From an uncultured Holophagaceae bacterium (GTDB lineage Bacteria; Acidobacteriota; Holophagae; Holophagales; Holophagaceae), in assembly GCA_903863195.1 (NCBI GenBank), contig CAIPAY010000224.1:1-38678 (forward strand): a stretch of DNA of 38,678 nt. Direction: 5' to 3'. The notes under the pieces are model-generated. The model made no database searches. It saw nothing but the letters and a program-made list of their open reading frames with translations, and was not told the DNA's origin. Below, one piece after another: positions 26,453 to 33,513 of the stretch (its first letter is position 1; each line of letters begins with the position of its first letter). The position numbers and the translations under genes were made by a program.

Positions 26453-27289
26453 CTACTCCGGGAGTCCGGCATCCGCAAAGAATAAAGGCGAACCATAGAG
26501 TGCGATTCCGAAATCTTTGATCCGCGTCTGGACAGCTTTCGCGACCATGAAGTCGGCGAAGGCGCGCCCCCCGGCGGCGTTCACCTTGGGGAAGCGGGCG
26601 CTGCTCACCTCGATGACGTGGTAGACGTTGCGCAGGGCCGGGTCGCCCTCGTGCAGGATCGGCAGGCCCAGCTTCTTCTTCAGGGCCAGGTAGGTGCCGC
26701 GGTCGGCCAGGGTGTAGGCCTTCTTCTCGGCGGCGATGGCGAGGGTCTGGCCCATGCCCTGGCCGGTCTGCTGGTACCAGGTCTTGCCCTCGAGGCTGAT
26801 GCCCGCGGCCTTCCAGAGCTTCAGCTCCTGGGCGTGGGTGCCGGAGTTGTCGCCCCGGGACAGGAACAGGGAGCCCGAGGCGGCGATGCGCTGGAAGCAG
26901 GCCACGGCGCCCAGCTTGGCGAGTCCTGCGGGATCCGCGGCGGGGCCCACCAGGATGAAGTCGTTGTGCATCACAAGGCGGCGGTTCACGCCGGCCCCGT
27001 CGGTCATCAGCGCCTTTTCGGCGTCCGGGGAGTGCACCAGCAGCACGTCCGCCTCGCCGCGCTTGCCCATGGCGATGGCCTGGCCCGAGCCCACGGCGAT
27101 GGTCTTCACCGCGTAGCCCGTCTCCTTCTCGAAGGTGGGCACCAGCTCGTCCAGCAGGCCCGAGTCCTGGGTGCTGGTGGTGGTGGCGAGGATGACGACC
27201 TTCTGGACCGGCGGTGCGGCGGACAGCAGGGCGGGGCAGAGGGCCGCAGCAAGGGCCAGGCCCAGGCGAAGACAGGCGGATCGGGTCAT
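26453..27289 (-). CDS. tupA: Tungstate-binding periplasmic protein
   Basis: A 278-residue exported protein. The signal peptide is TRSACLRLGLALAAALCPALLSA; the mature part starts with VVILATTTSTQDSGLLDELV, where the TTTSTQ run is the oxyanion site typical of TupA. GEADVLLVHSPDAEKALM, MHNDFILVGP and SRGDNSGTHAQELKLWK are further family motifs. It should deliver tungstate with high selectivity over molybdate. The ATG at 27289 is preceded by GGAGG and begins the signal peptide; the open frame further upstream overlaps the regulator gene out of frame. Confidence 0.93.
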   Translation of the reverse strand: MTRSACLRLGLALAAALCPALLSAAPPVQKVVILATTTSTQDSGLLDELVPTFEKETGYAVKTIAVGSGQAIAMGKRGEADVLLVHSPDAEKALMTDGAGVNRRLVMHNDFILVGPAADPAGLAKLGAVACFQRIAASGSLFLSRGDNSGTHAQELKLWKAAGISLEGKTWYQQTGQGMGQTLAIAAEKKAYTLADRGTYLALKKKLGLPILHEGDPALRNVYHVIEVSSARFPKVNAAGGRAFADFMVAKAVQTRIKDFGIALYGSPLFFADAGLPE

Positions 27290-27315
27290 GGCGTCCTCCG
27301 GAACGGTGATCCCGG

Positions 27316-27335
27316 TAGGATATAACGGTTCCGGG
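27316..27335. promoter_or_regulatory. ModE-like half-site upstream of tupA
   Basis: The minus strand reads CCGTTATATCC here (CGTTATAT at 27327-27320), which matches one arm of the ModE operator upstream of E. coli modA as recalled. The second arm is not clear. The site lies between the ModE-type regulator gene and tupA. Confidence 0.35.
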
Positions 27336-27351
27336 GCGGCCGGGGGTGCGC

Positions 27352-27702
27352 TCAGACCAGCAGGCGCTTCCGGAAGGCGCTCACATCGGCGGCGATGGCG
27401 GCGGAGGCCTTGGCCTGGATCTCCCGGAAGCGGGCCAGGGCCTCCTGCCCCAGGGGCGTGACCTGGGAGCCGCCGCCCTGGTGGCCGCCCTTGGCCGCCA
27501 GGATCACCGGGGTGCGGAAGCACTTGTTCATCTCGTCCACCATCAGCCAGGCCTTGCGGTAGCTCAGGCCCAGCTCCCGGGCCGCGGCCGAGATGCTGCC
27601 GCTGCGGCCGATGGCCTCCAGCAGGTCGGCCTTGCCCTGCCCGATGGCGATGTCCTCGCCGACGGCGATGCGGATGCGGATGGTGACGGAGGAGGTGGGC
27701 AT
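27352..27702 (-). CDS. ModE-type winged-helix regulator without ligand domain
   Basis: A 116-residue DNA-binding protein matching the N-terminal domain of ModE: KADLLEAIGRSGSISAAARELGLSYRKAWLMVDEMNKCF is the helix-turn-helix region, and AAKGGHQGGGSQVTPLGQEALARFREI is the wing and following helix. The C-terminal Mop/TOBE domains that bind molybdate or tungstate in E. coli ModE are absent. Single-domain relatives control molybdate and tungstate genes in several anaerobes. It is the first gene of the minus-strand tungsten block, 62 bases before tupA, and divergent from the cytochrome gene. Confidence 0.85.
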   Translation of the reverse strand: MPTSSVTIRIRIAVGEDIAIGQGKADLLEAIGRSGSISAAARELGLSYRKAWLMVDEMNKCFRTPVILAAKGGHQGGGSQVTPLGQEALARFREIQAKASAAIAADVSAFRKRLLV

Positions 27703-28054
27703 GGGAAACCTGTGGCCTGTATTTCACCATGACCTTTCCGAAGCCACACGTGATCTTTGACGTTATTTACAGTGAAGTGGTAGGTTGCCAACATTGTTTA
27801 TACCTTTTGTAATTATTCAATTTGTGACTTTTGTCATTTAAAAAAACCTACGGGTGGCTATAAATTTCTTCTCAATTGATGACACCTGGATCATCAACGC
27901 CCGGATCCCGGGATGCTGCTGCAGCCTGCCCCTGTTGGTGCTCCGCCGCACGCGACCCCCCGGCCTCCGAGCGGGATGCCGCCAGGCACAGGCCCTTCTT
28001 CAACGACCACTCGCGGGAACCGGGTTCCCGCCGCCAGCCATCCGGAGGTGGACA
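27703..28054. promoter_or_regulatory. Divergent regulator/mccA intergenic region
   Basis: A 352-base region with an AT-rich half next to the regulator (about 27735-27880) and a GC-rich half before the cytochrome gene. It contains GTAGGTT/AACCTAC inverted over about 70 bases, a CGTTAT at 27761, and a perfect TTGATGA-N8-TCATCAA dyad at 27876-27897. Promoters for both genes are expected here. No coding sequence was accepted; the cytochrome frame is open back to 27854, but the signal peptide and GGAGG place the start at 28055. Confidence 0.55.
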
Positions 28055-30106
28055 GTGCACTGGAAATGGGGACGAATCGCAACCCTGATCGGAGGCATGG
28101 TCCTCCTGGCGGGGCTGCAGGCAGCCGAGCAGCCCGCAGCGCCTGAGGCCGCCAAGGCCAAGCCCGCTGCGGCAAAGGCCGCCACCAAGAAGGCTGCCGC
28201 CAGGCCGGCGAAGAAGGAGGCTGCGGCAGAGGGACCCCGGACCCTGGGAGGCTACGTGGAGCAGGAGAAGGCCTTCCACGACTTCCTCAAGCAGAACCAC
28301 CCGCTCTTCACGGACTACGAGAAGAACGGGCGACTCGTCGGCAAGTACCAGATCAGCGACCGGGAAGAGGAGTTCGTGGAGTTCGGCGGCGGAAAGGCCT
28401 ATGCCGAGAAGAACAACCGCCACGCGGCCATCACCTACCGGCTGGGCATGGAGTCCATCCTGGACCTGCCCAATAACTTCGTCGGCTCGAAGAAGTGCGG
28501 CGAGTGCCATCCCATGCAGTACGAGAAGTGGTCCCGCTCCCGGCACGCCATGGTCGTGCGCTTCCCGGACGAGATGACGGAGCTCGAGAACAAGGATCTC
28601 AAGAAGGGCCTGTACGGCGGGAAGGCGGCCGTGCTGCCAGAGGGCATCACGGCGGACTCGGTGTTCGCCATCATCGGCACACCCCGCACCAAGTACGGCT
28701 TCCTGGACAAGTGGCTGGTGCGCGGCACCTACCACATCGAGGGCGGCACCCTGAACGACAAGACCGGCACCCTCGTGGCCGGCGGCAACCAGTTTAGCCG
28801 CTCCTGGGCGGAGTCCATCACCCCGGAGATGACCAAGCGGATCGCCGCCTACGTCCCCGGCTTCCCCACTACGCTGGAGGCCTTCGGGGATCAGGGCTCA
28901 GCGACCTGGGGCATGACCTCCTACGGCTCGAAGAACCGCAAGAACATGCTCTTCCAGCCCGCCAGTTCCTACTGCGAGGTCTGCCACTCCTTCAAGTTCG
29001 ACTTCAAGAGCCAGTCAGAGCTCTTCGCAGCCCTCGGTAAGCCTGAGGAACTCCGCAAGCACACCATCAACAAGGGCATCTCCTGCGAGGAATGCCATGG
29101 TGCCGGCGCCCACTTGGTGGGTGCGCGGGGCGCGGGCATGCCCTCCACCTGCGAGCGCTGCCACCAGCGCTTTGCCTGGAACGCCGATGAGGCGGCGAAG
29201 GATCCCAAGCGCGCCTTCTCGGCCTACTTCAAGAGCAGCCACCCCTCCTGCGGCACCGAGGGCTCCCAGTCCTACTACACCAGTCACAAGGAGCACGGCA
29301 TGGGGTGCGGCACCTGCCACGATCCCCACGAAGTGACCATGAATGACTGGAAGGACCCCTACACCATCCCGGCCCTCAAGAAACAGTGCCAGGACTGCCA
29401 CAAGACCCAGGCCGAGTTCTTCGCCAACAACGACATCCACGGCAACAACCGGTGCGTGAGCTGCCACATGCCGGTGATGGGCAGCTGCGAGAACTTCACC
29501 TCCATCCAGTTTCCCGACTATGCCGTGGGCGACACCCAGCGGGCCTCCCACATCTGGAAGATCAACGTGGATCCCGTGGCCAAGACCCTCAACCCGCCGG
29601 AAGGCAAGGACCGGACCTGGAAGGGCGGAGCCTGGCGGCTCACCAAGAAGGACGGCAAGCCCTACATCGACCTGATGTGGTCCTGCGGCCGCACCAGCTG
29701 GGGTGACGCGGACCTGGCGCAGACCGGCGGCTGCCACAGCCCGGCCCAGTCCGCCATGCCCAAGGACCTCGCCTTCACGAACCAGAAGATGATCTACGAC
29801 CGGGTCGTGACCTGGCAGACTCCCGTGAAGACCGGGCTCGCCGAAGTCGAAGCCGCACTCAAGGAAGTGGCTCCCGCGCTGGCCAAGGGCACCCTCGGCC
29901 GGACCGAGAAGGCCCAGGCTCAGCTCATGGTCAACCAGGCCAGGGACATCGTCAAAGCCATCCGGAAGGATGGCTCCTGGGGCGTCCACGCGCCCGCCTA
30001 CATGGGCAGCAAGGTGCAGGAGGCCAGGACCCTCATCCAGGGCGCCCAGTCGCTCCTGAAGGGCACTGCCAGCGCCTCTGTGAAGCCTGGCGCGACCAAG
30101 GGCTAG
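28055..30106 (+). CDS. mccA: Octaheme cytochrome c, MccA-type sulfite reductase
   Basis: A 683-residue periplasmic cytochrome with signal peptide (WGRIATLIGGMVLLAGLQA) and an Ala/Lys-rich linker. Heme motifs CXXCH begin at Cys148, 307, 344, 366, 418, 445 and 467. An eighth, CX15CH, starts at Cys544 with its CH at 560-561. Seven CXXCH plus one terminal CX15CH is the signature of MccA, which reduces sulfite to sulfide at a heme-copper site. Cys399 (HPSCGTEG) and Cys478 (MGSCENF) are the non-heme cysteines placed to bind copper. The start is GTG with GGAGG six bases upstream. No mcc partner genes (Fe-S subunit, NrfD-like, dedicated heme lyase) are adjacent. HAO and tetrathionate reductase relatives lack CX15CH. 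Confidence 0.85.
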   Translation: MHWKWGRIATLIGGMVLLAGLQAAEQPAAPEAAKAKPAAAKAATKKAAARPAKKEAAAEGPRTLGGYVEQEKAFHDFLKQNHPLFTDYEKNGRLVGKYQISDREEEFVEFGGGKAYAEKNNRHAAITYRLGMESILDLPNNFVGSKKCGECHPMQYEKWSRSRHAMVVRFPDEMTELENKDLKKGLYGGKAAVLPEGITADSVFAIIGTPRTKYGFLDKWLVRGTYHIEGGTLNDKTGTLVAGGNQFSRSWAESITPEMTKRIAAYVPGFPTTLEAFGDQGSATWGMTSYGSKNRKNMLFQPASSYCEVCHSFKFDFKSQSELFAALGKPEELRKHTINKGISCEECHGAGAHLVGARGAGMPSTCERCHQRFAWNADEAAKDPKRAFSAYFKSSHPSCGTEGSQSYYTSHKEHGMGCGTCHDPHEVTMNDWKDPYTIPALKKQCQDCHKTQAEFFANNDIHGNNRCVSCHMPVMGSCENFTSIQFPDYAVGDTQRASHIWKINVDPVAKTLNPPEGKDRTWKGGAWRLTKKDGKPYIDLMWSCGRTSWGDADLAQTGGCHSPAQSAMPKDLAFTNQKMIYDRVVTWQTPVKTGLAEVEAALKEVAPALAKGTLGRTEKAQAQLMVNQARDIVKAIRKDGSWGVHAPAYMGSKVQEARTLIQGAQSLLKGTASASVKPGATKG

Positions 30107-30125
30107 ACCGCTGGTTCAGGCCGGA

Positions 30126-30161
30126 CGAGAACAGCCCCCGGACAACCGGGGGCTGTTCTCG
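30126..30161. terminator. Shared hairpin between convergent mccA and SCO genes
   Basis: CGAGAACAGCCCCCGG, loop ACAA and CCGGGGGCTGTTCTCG form a perfect 16-base stem, 20 bases after the mccA stop and 25 after the SCO stop. It can end or protect transcripts from both sides, though neither side has a T-run. Confidence 0.75.
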
Positions 30162-30185
30162 TGGGTGCGGCAGGGTCCGGGGGTC

Positions 30186-30767
30186 TCAGAGGATTCCGGC
30201 CCGCTTGCACTCCTGCAGGAATTCGGTGGAGCTCATCAGGCCGAAGATCCGGGTCCACGAGCCCCCGCGCTGGGTGCGGATCATGGTGATGGGCACCATG
30301 GACTCCCAGTTCGGGATGAAGGTGTTGAACCCGTTCATGGCCTTCTCGATATCCCCCTTGGAGCCCGTGAGGAACTCCCAACCGGGCTTGGCCCGGAAGC
30401 GTCCCTGATAGGCCTTCATGATCCTGGGCGTGTCACGCGCTGGATCGACGGTGATGGAGATGAGATGGACCTTCCCCGGGTTTTCCCCGAGCCGCGCCTG
30501 GAGGGTGGCGTAGCCCGCGCAGAGGGTCGGGCAGATGGTGGTGCAGGACGTGTAGATGAAGTTGAGGACCACGGGCTCCCCGGAGTCCAGCAGGGTCCGG
30601 AGGTGCAGGCGCTTGCCGTCCTGGTTCACCAGGGTCACGTCCGGGACGACGCAGGTCTCCACGCTGCGGCGCAGTGGTTCCGTGCGCGCGCCAGCCCGCA
30701 GGGGAGGTGCGGCCAGGAGCAGGCAGGCCGCCGGGATCAGGGCAAATCGGCGAGGATTCATCGGCAT
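30186..30767 (-). CDS. SCO1/SenC-family copper chaperone-like protein
   Basis: A 193-residue exported thioredoxin-fold protein. After the signal peptide (RRFALIPAACLLLAAPPLRA) come VPDVTLVNQDGKRLHLRTLL, the CX3C motif C75TTIC79P in LNFIYTSCTTICPT, and HLISITVDPARDTP, all typical of SCO proteins that pass copper to heme-copper enzymes. The usual third ligand, a histidine in a DHT context roughly 85 residues later, is not found; Met158 (ESMVPIT) sits near that place. It converges on the MccA-type cytochrome gene, so supplying copper to that active site is a reasonable inference. The ATG at 30767 or 30761 follows a GGAGG. Confidence 0.82.
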   Translation of the reverse strand: MPMNPRRFALIPAACLLLAAPPLRAGARTEPLRRSVETCVVPDVTLVNQDGKRLHLRTLLDSGEPVVLNFIYTSCTTICPTLCAGYATLQARLGENPGKVHLISITVDPARDTPRIMKAYQGRFRAKPGWEFLTGSKGDIEKAMNGFNTFIPNWESMVPITMIRTQRGGSWTRIFGLMSSTEFLQECKRAGIL

Positions 30768-30827
30768 GGCGCCTCCAGGGCCATCCCATTTCAGCACGGC
30801 CCTGCCCGCCTCTGCTACAACGGGAGC

Positions 30828-31271
30828 ATGGCTGTCACGCACGCGGACCCTCCGGCGCGGTCCCCCCTGGGGACGCTGCTCTTCCCGGCGGCGCCGCGGG
30901 ACTTTCCCTGGGCCCGGCGGGTGCAGCTGCTGCTGCGGAGCCTGCACCTCTGCGCCATGGCCCTGGTGGTGGGGGCGCTGCCCTTCGGGGCGGACTACCG
31001 CGCGCTGCGCGGCGCCATCCTGGCCACGGTGCTCACGGGCGTGCTGCTCTTCGCCCTCGACCTCGCCAAGGACGCGGCCATCCTCGTCCAGGGCAGCGGG
31101 GTGGCGGTGCTGCTGAAGCTCGGCCTGCTGGGCCTGGGCTGCCTCCAGCCCGCGCACCGGCTGCCCTGGTATCTGGCGGCCACCTTCGTGGCCTCCGTCG
31201 GCGCCCACATGCCCGGGTCCTGGCGGCACTTCTCGTTCTGGACCTGGCAGGCTGTGAGGTATCCCGACTGA
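30828..31271 (+). CDS. Hypothetical four-helix membrane protein
   Basis: A 147-residue protein that is not recognised. A short N-terminal soluble part is followed by about four hydrophobic segments: LHLCAMALVVGALPFG, LRGAILATVLTGVLLFALDL, VAVLLKLGLLGLGCL and LPWYLAATFVASVGAHMPG. The closing HFSFWTWQAVRYPD is aromatic-rich. Its stop overlaps the moeA ATG (TGATG), so the two are cotranslated. It is divergent from the SCO gene by 60 bases. The start is the ATG after CGGGAGC; the spacing to the purine run is short. Confidence 0.7.
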   Translation: MAVTHADPPARSPLGTLLFPAAPRDFPWARRVQLLLRSLHLCAMALVVGALPFGADYRALRGAILATVLTGVLLFALDLAKDAAILVQGSGVAVLLKLGLLGLGCLQPAHRLPWYLAATFVASVGAHMPGSWRHFSFWTWQAVRYPD

Positions 31272-32497
31272 TGGCCACCCCCGCGGAAGCCCTGCAGCTG
31301 ATTCTCAACCAGGTGGCGCCCCTCCCGGCGGGCCAGGTGTCGCTTGGCGAGGCCCTGGGCCTGGCCGCGGCGGAGGACCTGCGCTCCGCCGCCCAGGTGC
31401 CGCCCTTCACCAACTCCGCCATGGACGGCTACGCCCTGCGGGCTGCGGACCTGGCCACGGCCACTCCCGCCACGCCCGTGCGCCTGCGGGTGCTGGGCGA
31501 CCTGGCAGCGGGGGCGATCCCCACCTGCTCGGTGGGGCCAGGCGAGGCCCTGCGGATCATGACCGGCGCCCCCCTGCCCGAGGGGGCGGACACCGTGGCC
31601 CCCGTGGAACAGACCCGGCGCGGCGAGGGCTGGGTGGACGTGCTGCACCTGCTCCGTCCGGGCCTCCACATCCGCCAAGCGGGTGAGGACCTGCAGCTGG
31701 GTCAGCGGCTGGTTCTCGCCGGCCACCGGCTGCGGCCCGGCGACATCGGGGCCCTGGCCGCAGCGGGACTGGCGGTGCTGCCCTGCCATCCCCGGGCCCG
31801 AGTGGCCGTGCTCACCACCGGCGACGAGCTGGTGGACGTCTCCGAGCAGCCGGGGCCGGGCCGCATCCGCGATGCCAACATCCACGCCCTCTGCGCCCAG
31901 GTGGCGGCCAGCGGCGCGCGGCCCCTGCCATTCCCGCGCGTGCCCGACGAGCCCGCCACGCTGCTGCGGGTGCTGGAGGAGGCCGCGGGAGCCGACATGA
32001 TCCTCACCACCGGCGGCATCTCCGTGGGCGACTACGACTTCATGAAGCGCATGCTGGAGGAGCTGGGCGCCCGGCGGGTCTTCTGGAAGGTGGCGCAGAA
32101 GCCGGGCGGACCGCTGGGCTTCTGGATGCTGGGGGCGAAGCCCGTCTTCGGGATCCCCGGCAACCCCGTGGCCGCCATGCTCATGTTCGAGGAATACGTG
32201 CGGCCCGCCCTGCGGCAGCTCATGGGCTTCGGGAAGCTGCACCGGCCGGTGGCGGAGGCGGCCCTGGAAGGTGGCTGGTCCGGCAAGGCCGGTGACGGCC
32301 GCACCACCTTCCTGCGGGTGGTGGCGCAGCGGGAGGAGGGCCGGCTCAAGGCCCGCCTCACGGGCCCCCAGGGCTCCGCCATCCTGTCCTCCATGCTCGT
32401 GGCCAGCGCCCTGGCGGTGATCCCCGCAGGGGTCGATCGCATCGAACCAGGAGGGCCTGTGACCCTGCACCTCACCGAAGAAAACGAAGACCACTAA
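31271..32497 (+). CDS. moeA: Molybdopterin molybdotransferase MoeA
   Basis: A 408-residue enzyme that inserts molybdate or tungstate into adenylylated molybdopterin. Motifs in order: PPFTNSAMDGYAL, MTGAPLPEGADTV, VAVLTTGDELVDV, RDANIHAL, ILTTGGISVGDYDFMK, FGIPGNPVAAM and the C-terminal domain from about 330. The length is normal. It overlaps the upstream membrane-protein gene by one base. Lying less than 4 kb from the tungstate transport/AOR operon, it may serve the tungsten enzyme; homologues exist that prefer either metal and the sequence does not tell which. Confidence 0.93.
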   Translation: MATPAEALQLILNQVAPLPAGQVSLGEALGLAAAEDLRSAAQVPPFTNSAMDGYALRAADLATATPATPVRLRVLGDLAAGAIPTCSVGPGEALRIMTGAPLPEGADTVAPVEQTRRGEGWVDVLHLLRPGLHIRQAGEDLQLGQRLVLAGHRLRPGDIGALAAAGLAVLPCHPRARVAVLTTGDELVDVSEQPGPGRIRDANIHALCAQVAASGARPLPFPRVPDEPATLLRVLEEAAGADMILTTGGISVGDYDFMKRMLEELGARRVFWKVAQKPGGPLGFWMLGAKPVFGIPGNPVAAMLMFEEYVRPALRQLMGFGKLHRPVAEAALEGGWSGKAGDGRTTFLRVVAQREEGRLKARLTGPQGSAILSSMLVASALAVIPAGVDRIEPGGPVTLHLTEENEDH

Positions 32498-32789
32498 ATT
32501 CGGCGGGTCATCAAGGACCAGAAAGAACAATTTCGCCACCAAGGCACCAAGGCACCAGGACACGCCAACCCCACCCTCTGTGCAGTCTCCGTGCGTTCAG
32601 GGGAAAGCAACCACTCTCGCAGAGAAAAGACGAGGGGAGCGGAGGGCCGCTGAGGCCTTCGGCTTACCCGCTGTTCTCTGCGAACCTCAGCCCTCTCTGC
32701 GCCCTCTGCGAGAGTTGTTGCCCTTCCCCCGCGAGCTGGATGAGCCCATGAAGGTTTGGCAACCCCAGAAAACCCGGAAGAACCTGATT
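32498..32789. repeat. Non-coding interval with two short-unit repeat families
   Basis: Just after moeA, 32535-32559 holds three CACCAAGG-type units. Further on, CAACCACTCTCGCAGAG (32608-32624) is the reverse complement, with one mismatch, of 32704-32720; next to the right arm is a second unit (CTCTCTGCGCCCTCTGCG). The organisation again is short units in inverted pairs. No gene is seen. Confidence 0.75.
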
Positions 32790-33140
32790 TCAGGCTGGCC
32801 CGTCAAGCTCGCTGAGCAGCTGGCGGGCGACTTCGTGGAGGGGGGGCAGCTCGTTCTGGATCATGTCCCAGACGATGGTGTCGTCCAGGGTGAAGTAGGC
32901 GTGGGCCAGCACGTCCCGGAAGCCCACGATGCGCGACCAGGGGATGTGGGTGTGGCGGGCCTTGAAGGAGGGCGGCAGGCGCCGCACGGCATCGCCGAGG
33001 ACCTTGAGGTTGTGGAGCACCGCGTCTCGGGTGCGCCACTCGTCCGTGAAGGTGTCGAAGTCTATGCCCTCCACCAGCAGGCGGACCTTCTCGCAGGCCG
33101 CGTCGATGTCCTGGAGGTAGAGCCCGGGATCACGCGACAT
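32790..33140 (-). CDS. hepT: HepT-like (DUF86) ribonuclease toxin
   Basis: A 116-residue helical protein of the HepT/DUF86 family. The catalytic RX4HXY motif is RDVLAHAY, within GFRDVLAHAYFTLDDTIVWDMIQNEL. The N-terminal LQDIDAACEKVRLLVEGIDFDTF is also family-typical. It is the toxin of the HepT/MntA system, held inactive when MntA adenylylates its tyrosine. It begins inside the end of the MntA gene (11-base overlap). Confidence 0.88.
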   Translation of the reverse strand: MSRDPGLYLQDIDAACEKVRLLVEGIDFDTFTDEWRTRDAVLHNLKVLGDAVRRLPPSFKARHTHIPWSRIVGFRDVLAHAYFTLDDTIVWDMIQNELPPLHEVARQLLSELDGPA

Positions 33141-33423
33141 CGAGCAGCTCGGCGAGGACCCGGTCCCGGATGCGGGGCTTGAGGCCCGTGGTGGTGACGA
33201 GGTCCACCTTGCGCTCCAGCAGCGCTTCCAGCTCCTCCTTCAGCCCCATGTAGCGGGCGAAGGTGGGATCGCCGAGGAAGCCCACGAGCAGGTCCACGTC
33301 ACTGTGGGGACCCTCCTCGTCGCGCGCCACGGAGCCGAAGAGGCCCAGGGAGGTGATGCCATAGCGCGTCTGCAGCCCGGGCAACCTCTCCCTCAGCTTG
33401 TTCATGACCTGCGCTCGGATCAC
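33130..33423 (-). CDS. mntA: MntA-like nucleotidyltransferase antitoxin
   Basis: A 97-residue minimal nucleotidyltransferase. The GSX10DXD motif is intact: GSVARDEEGPHSDVDLLV. The C-terminal part (LEALLERKVDLVT) contains the third acidic position of the fold. MntA proteins transfer AMP to HepT. The GTG at 33423 was chosen because GGAGGGG lies just upstream; an ATG at 33405 is possible, and a longer frame from 33492 has no ribosome site. Confidence 0.85.
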   Translation of the reverse strand: MIRAQVMNKLRERLPGLQTRYGITSLGLFGSVARDEEGPHSDVDLLVGFLGDPTFARYMGLKEELEALLERKVDLVTTTGLKPRIRDRVLAELLDVA

Positions 33424-33513
33424 CGGCCCCTCCAACCGCAGTATACAAGGCCGCCGCCCGGTGAAGGCCGGCCCCGGCGGCTTCTGGCACACTGGGCGGA
33501 TCCCGAGGTGCGC

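Noticed and set aside
24110..26485. Long open frame opposite tupB and pruA (about 790 codons)
   Set aside because: It crosses two well-supported genes on the other strand and shows only Gly/Ala/His/Val-rich composition.
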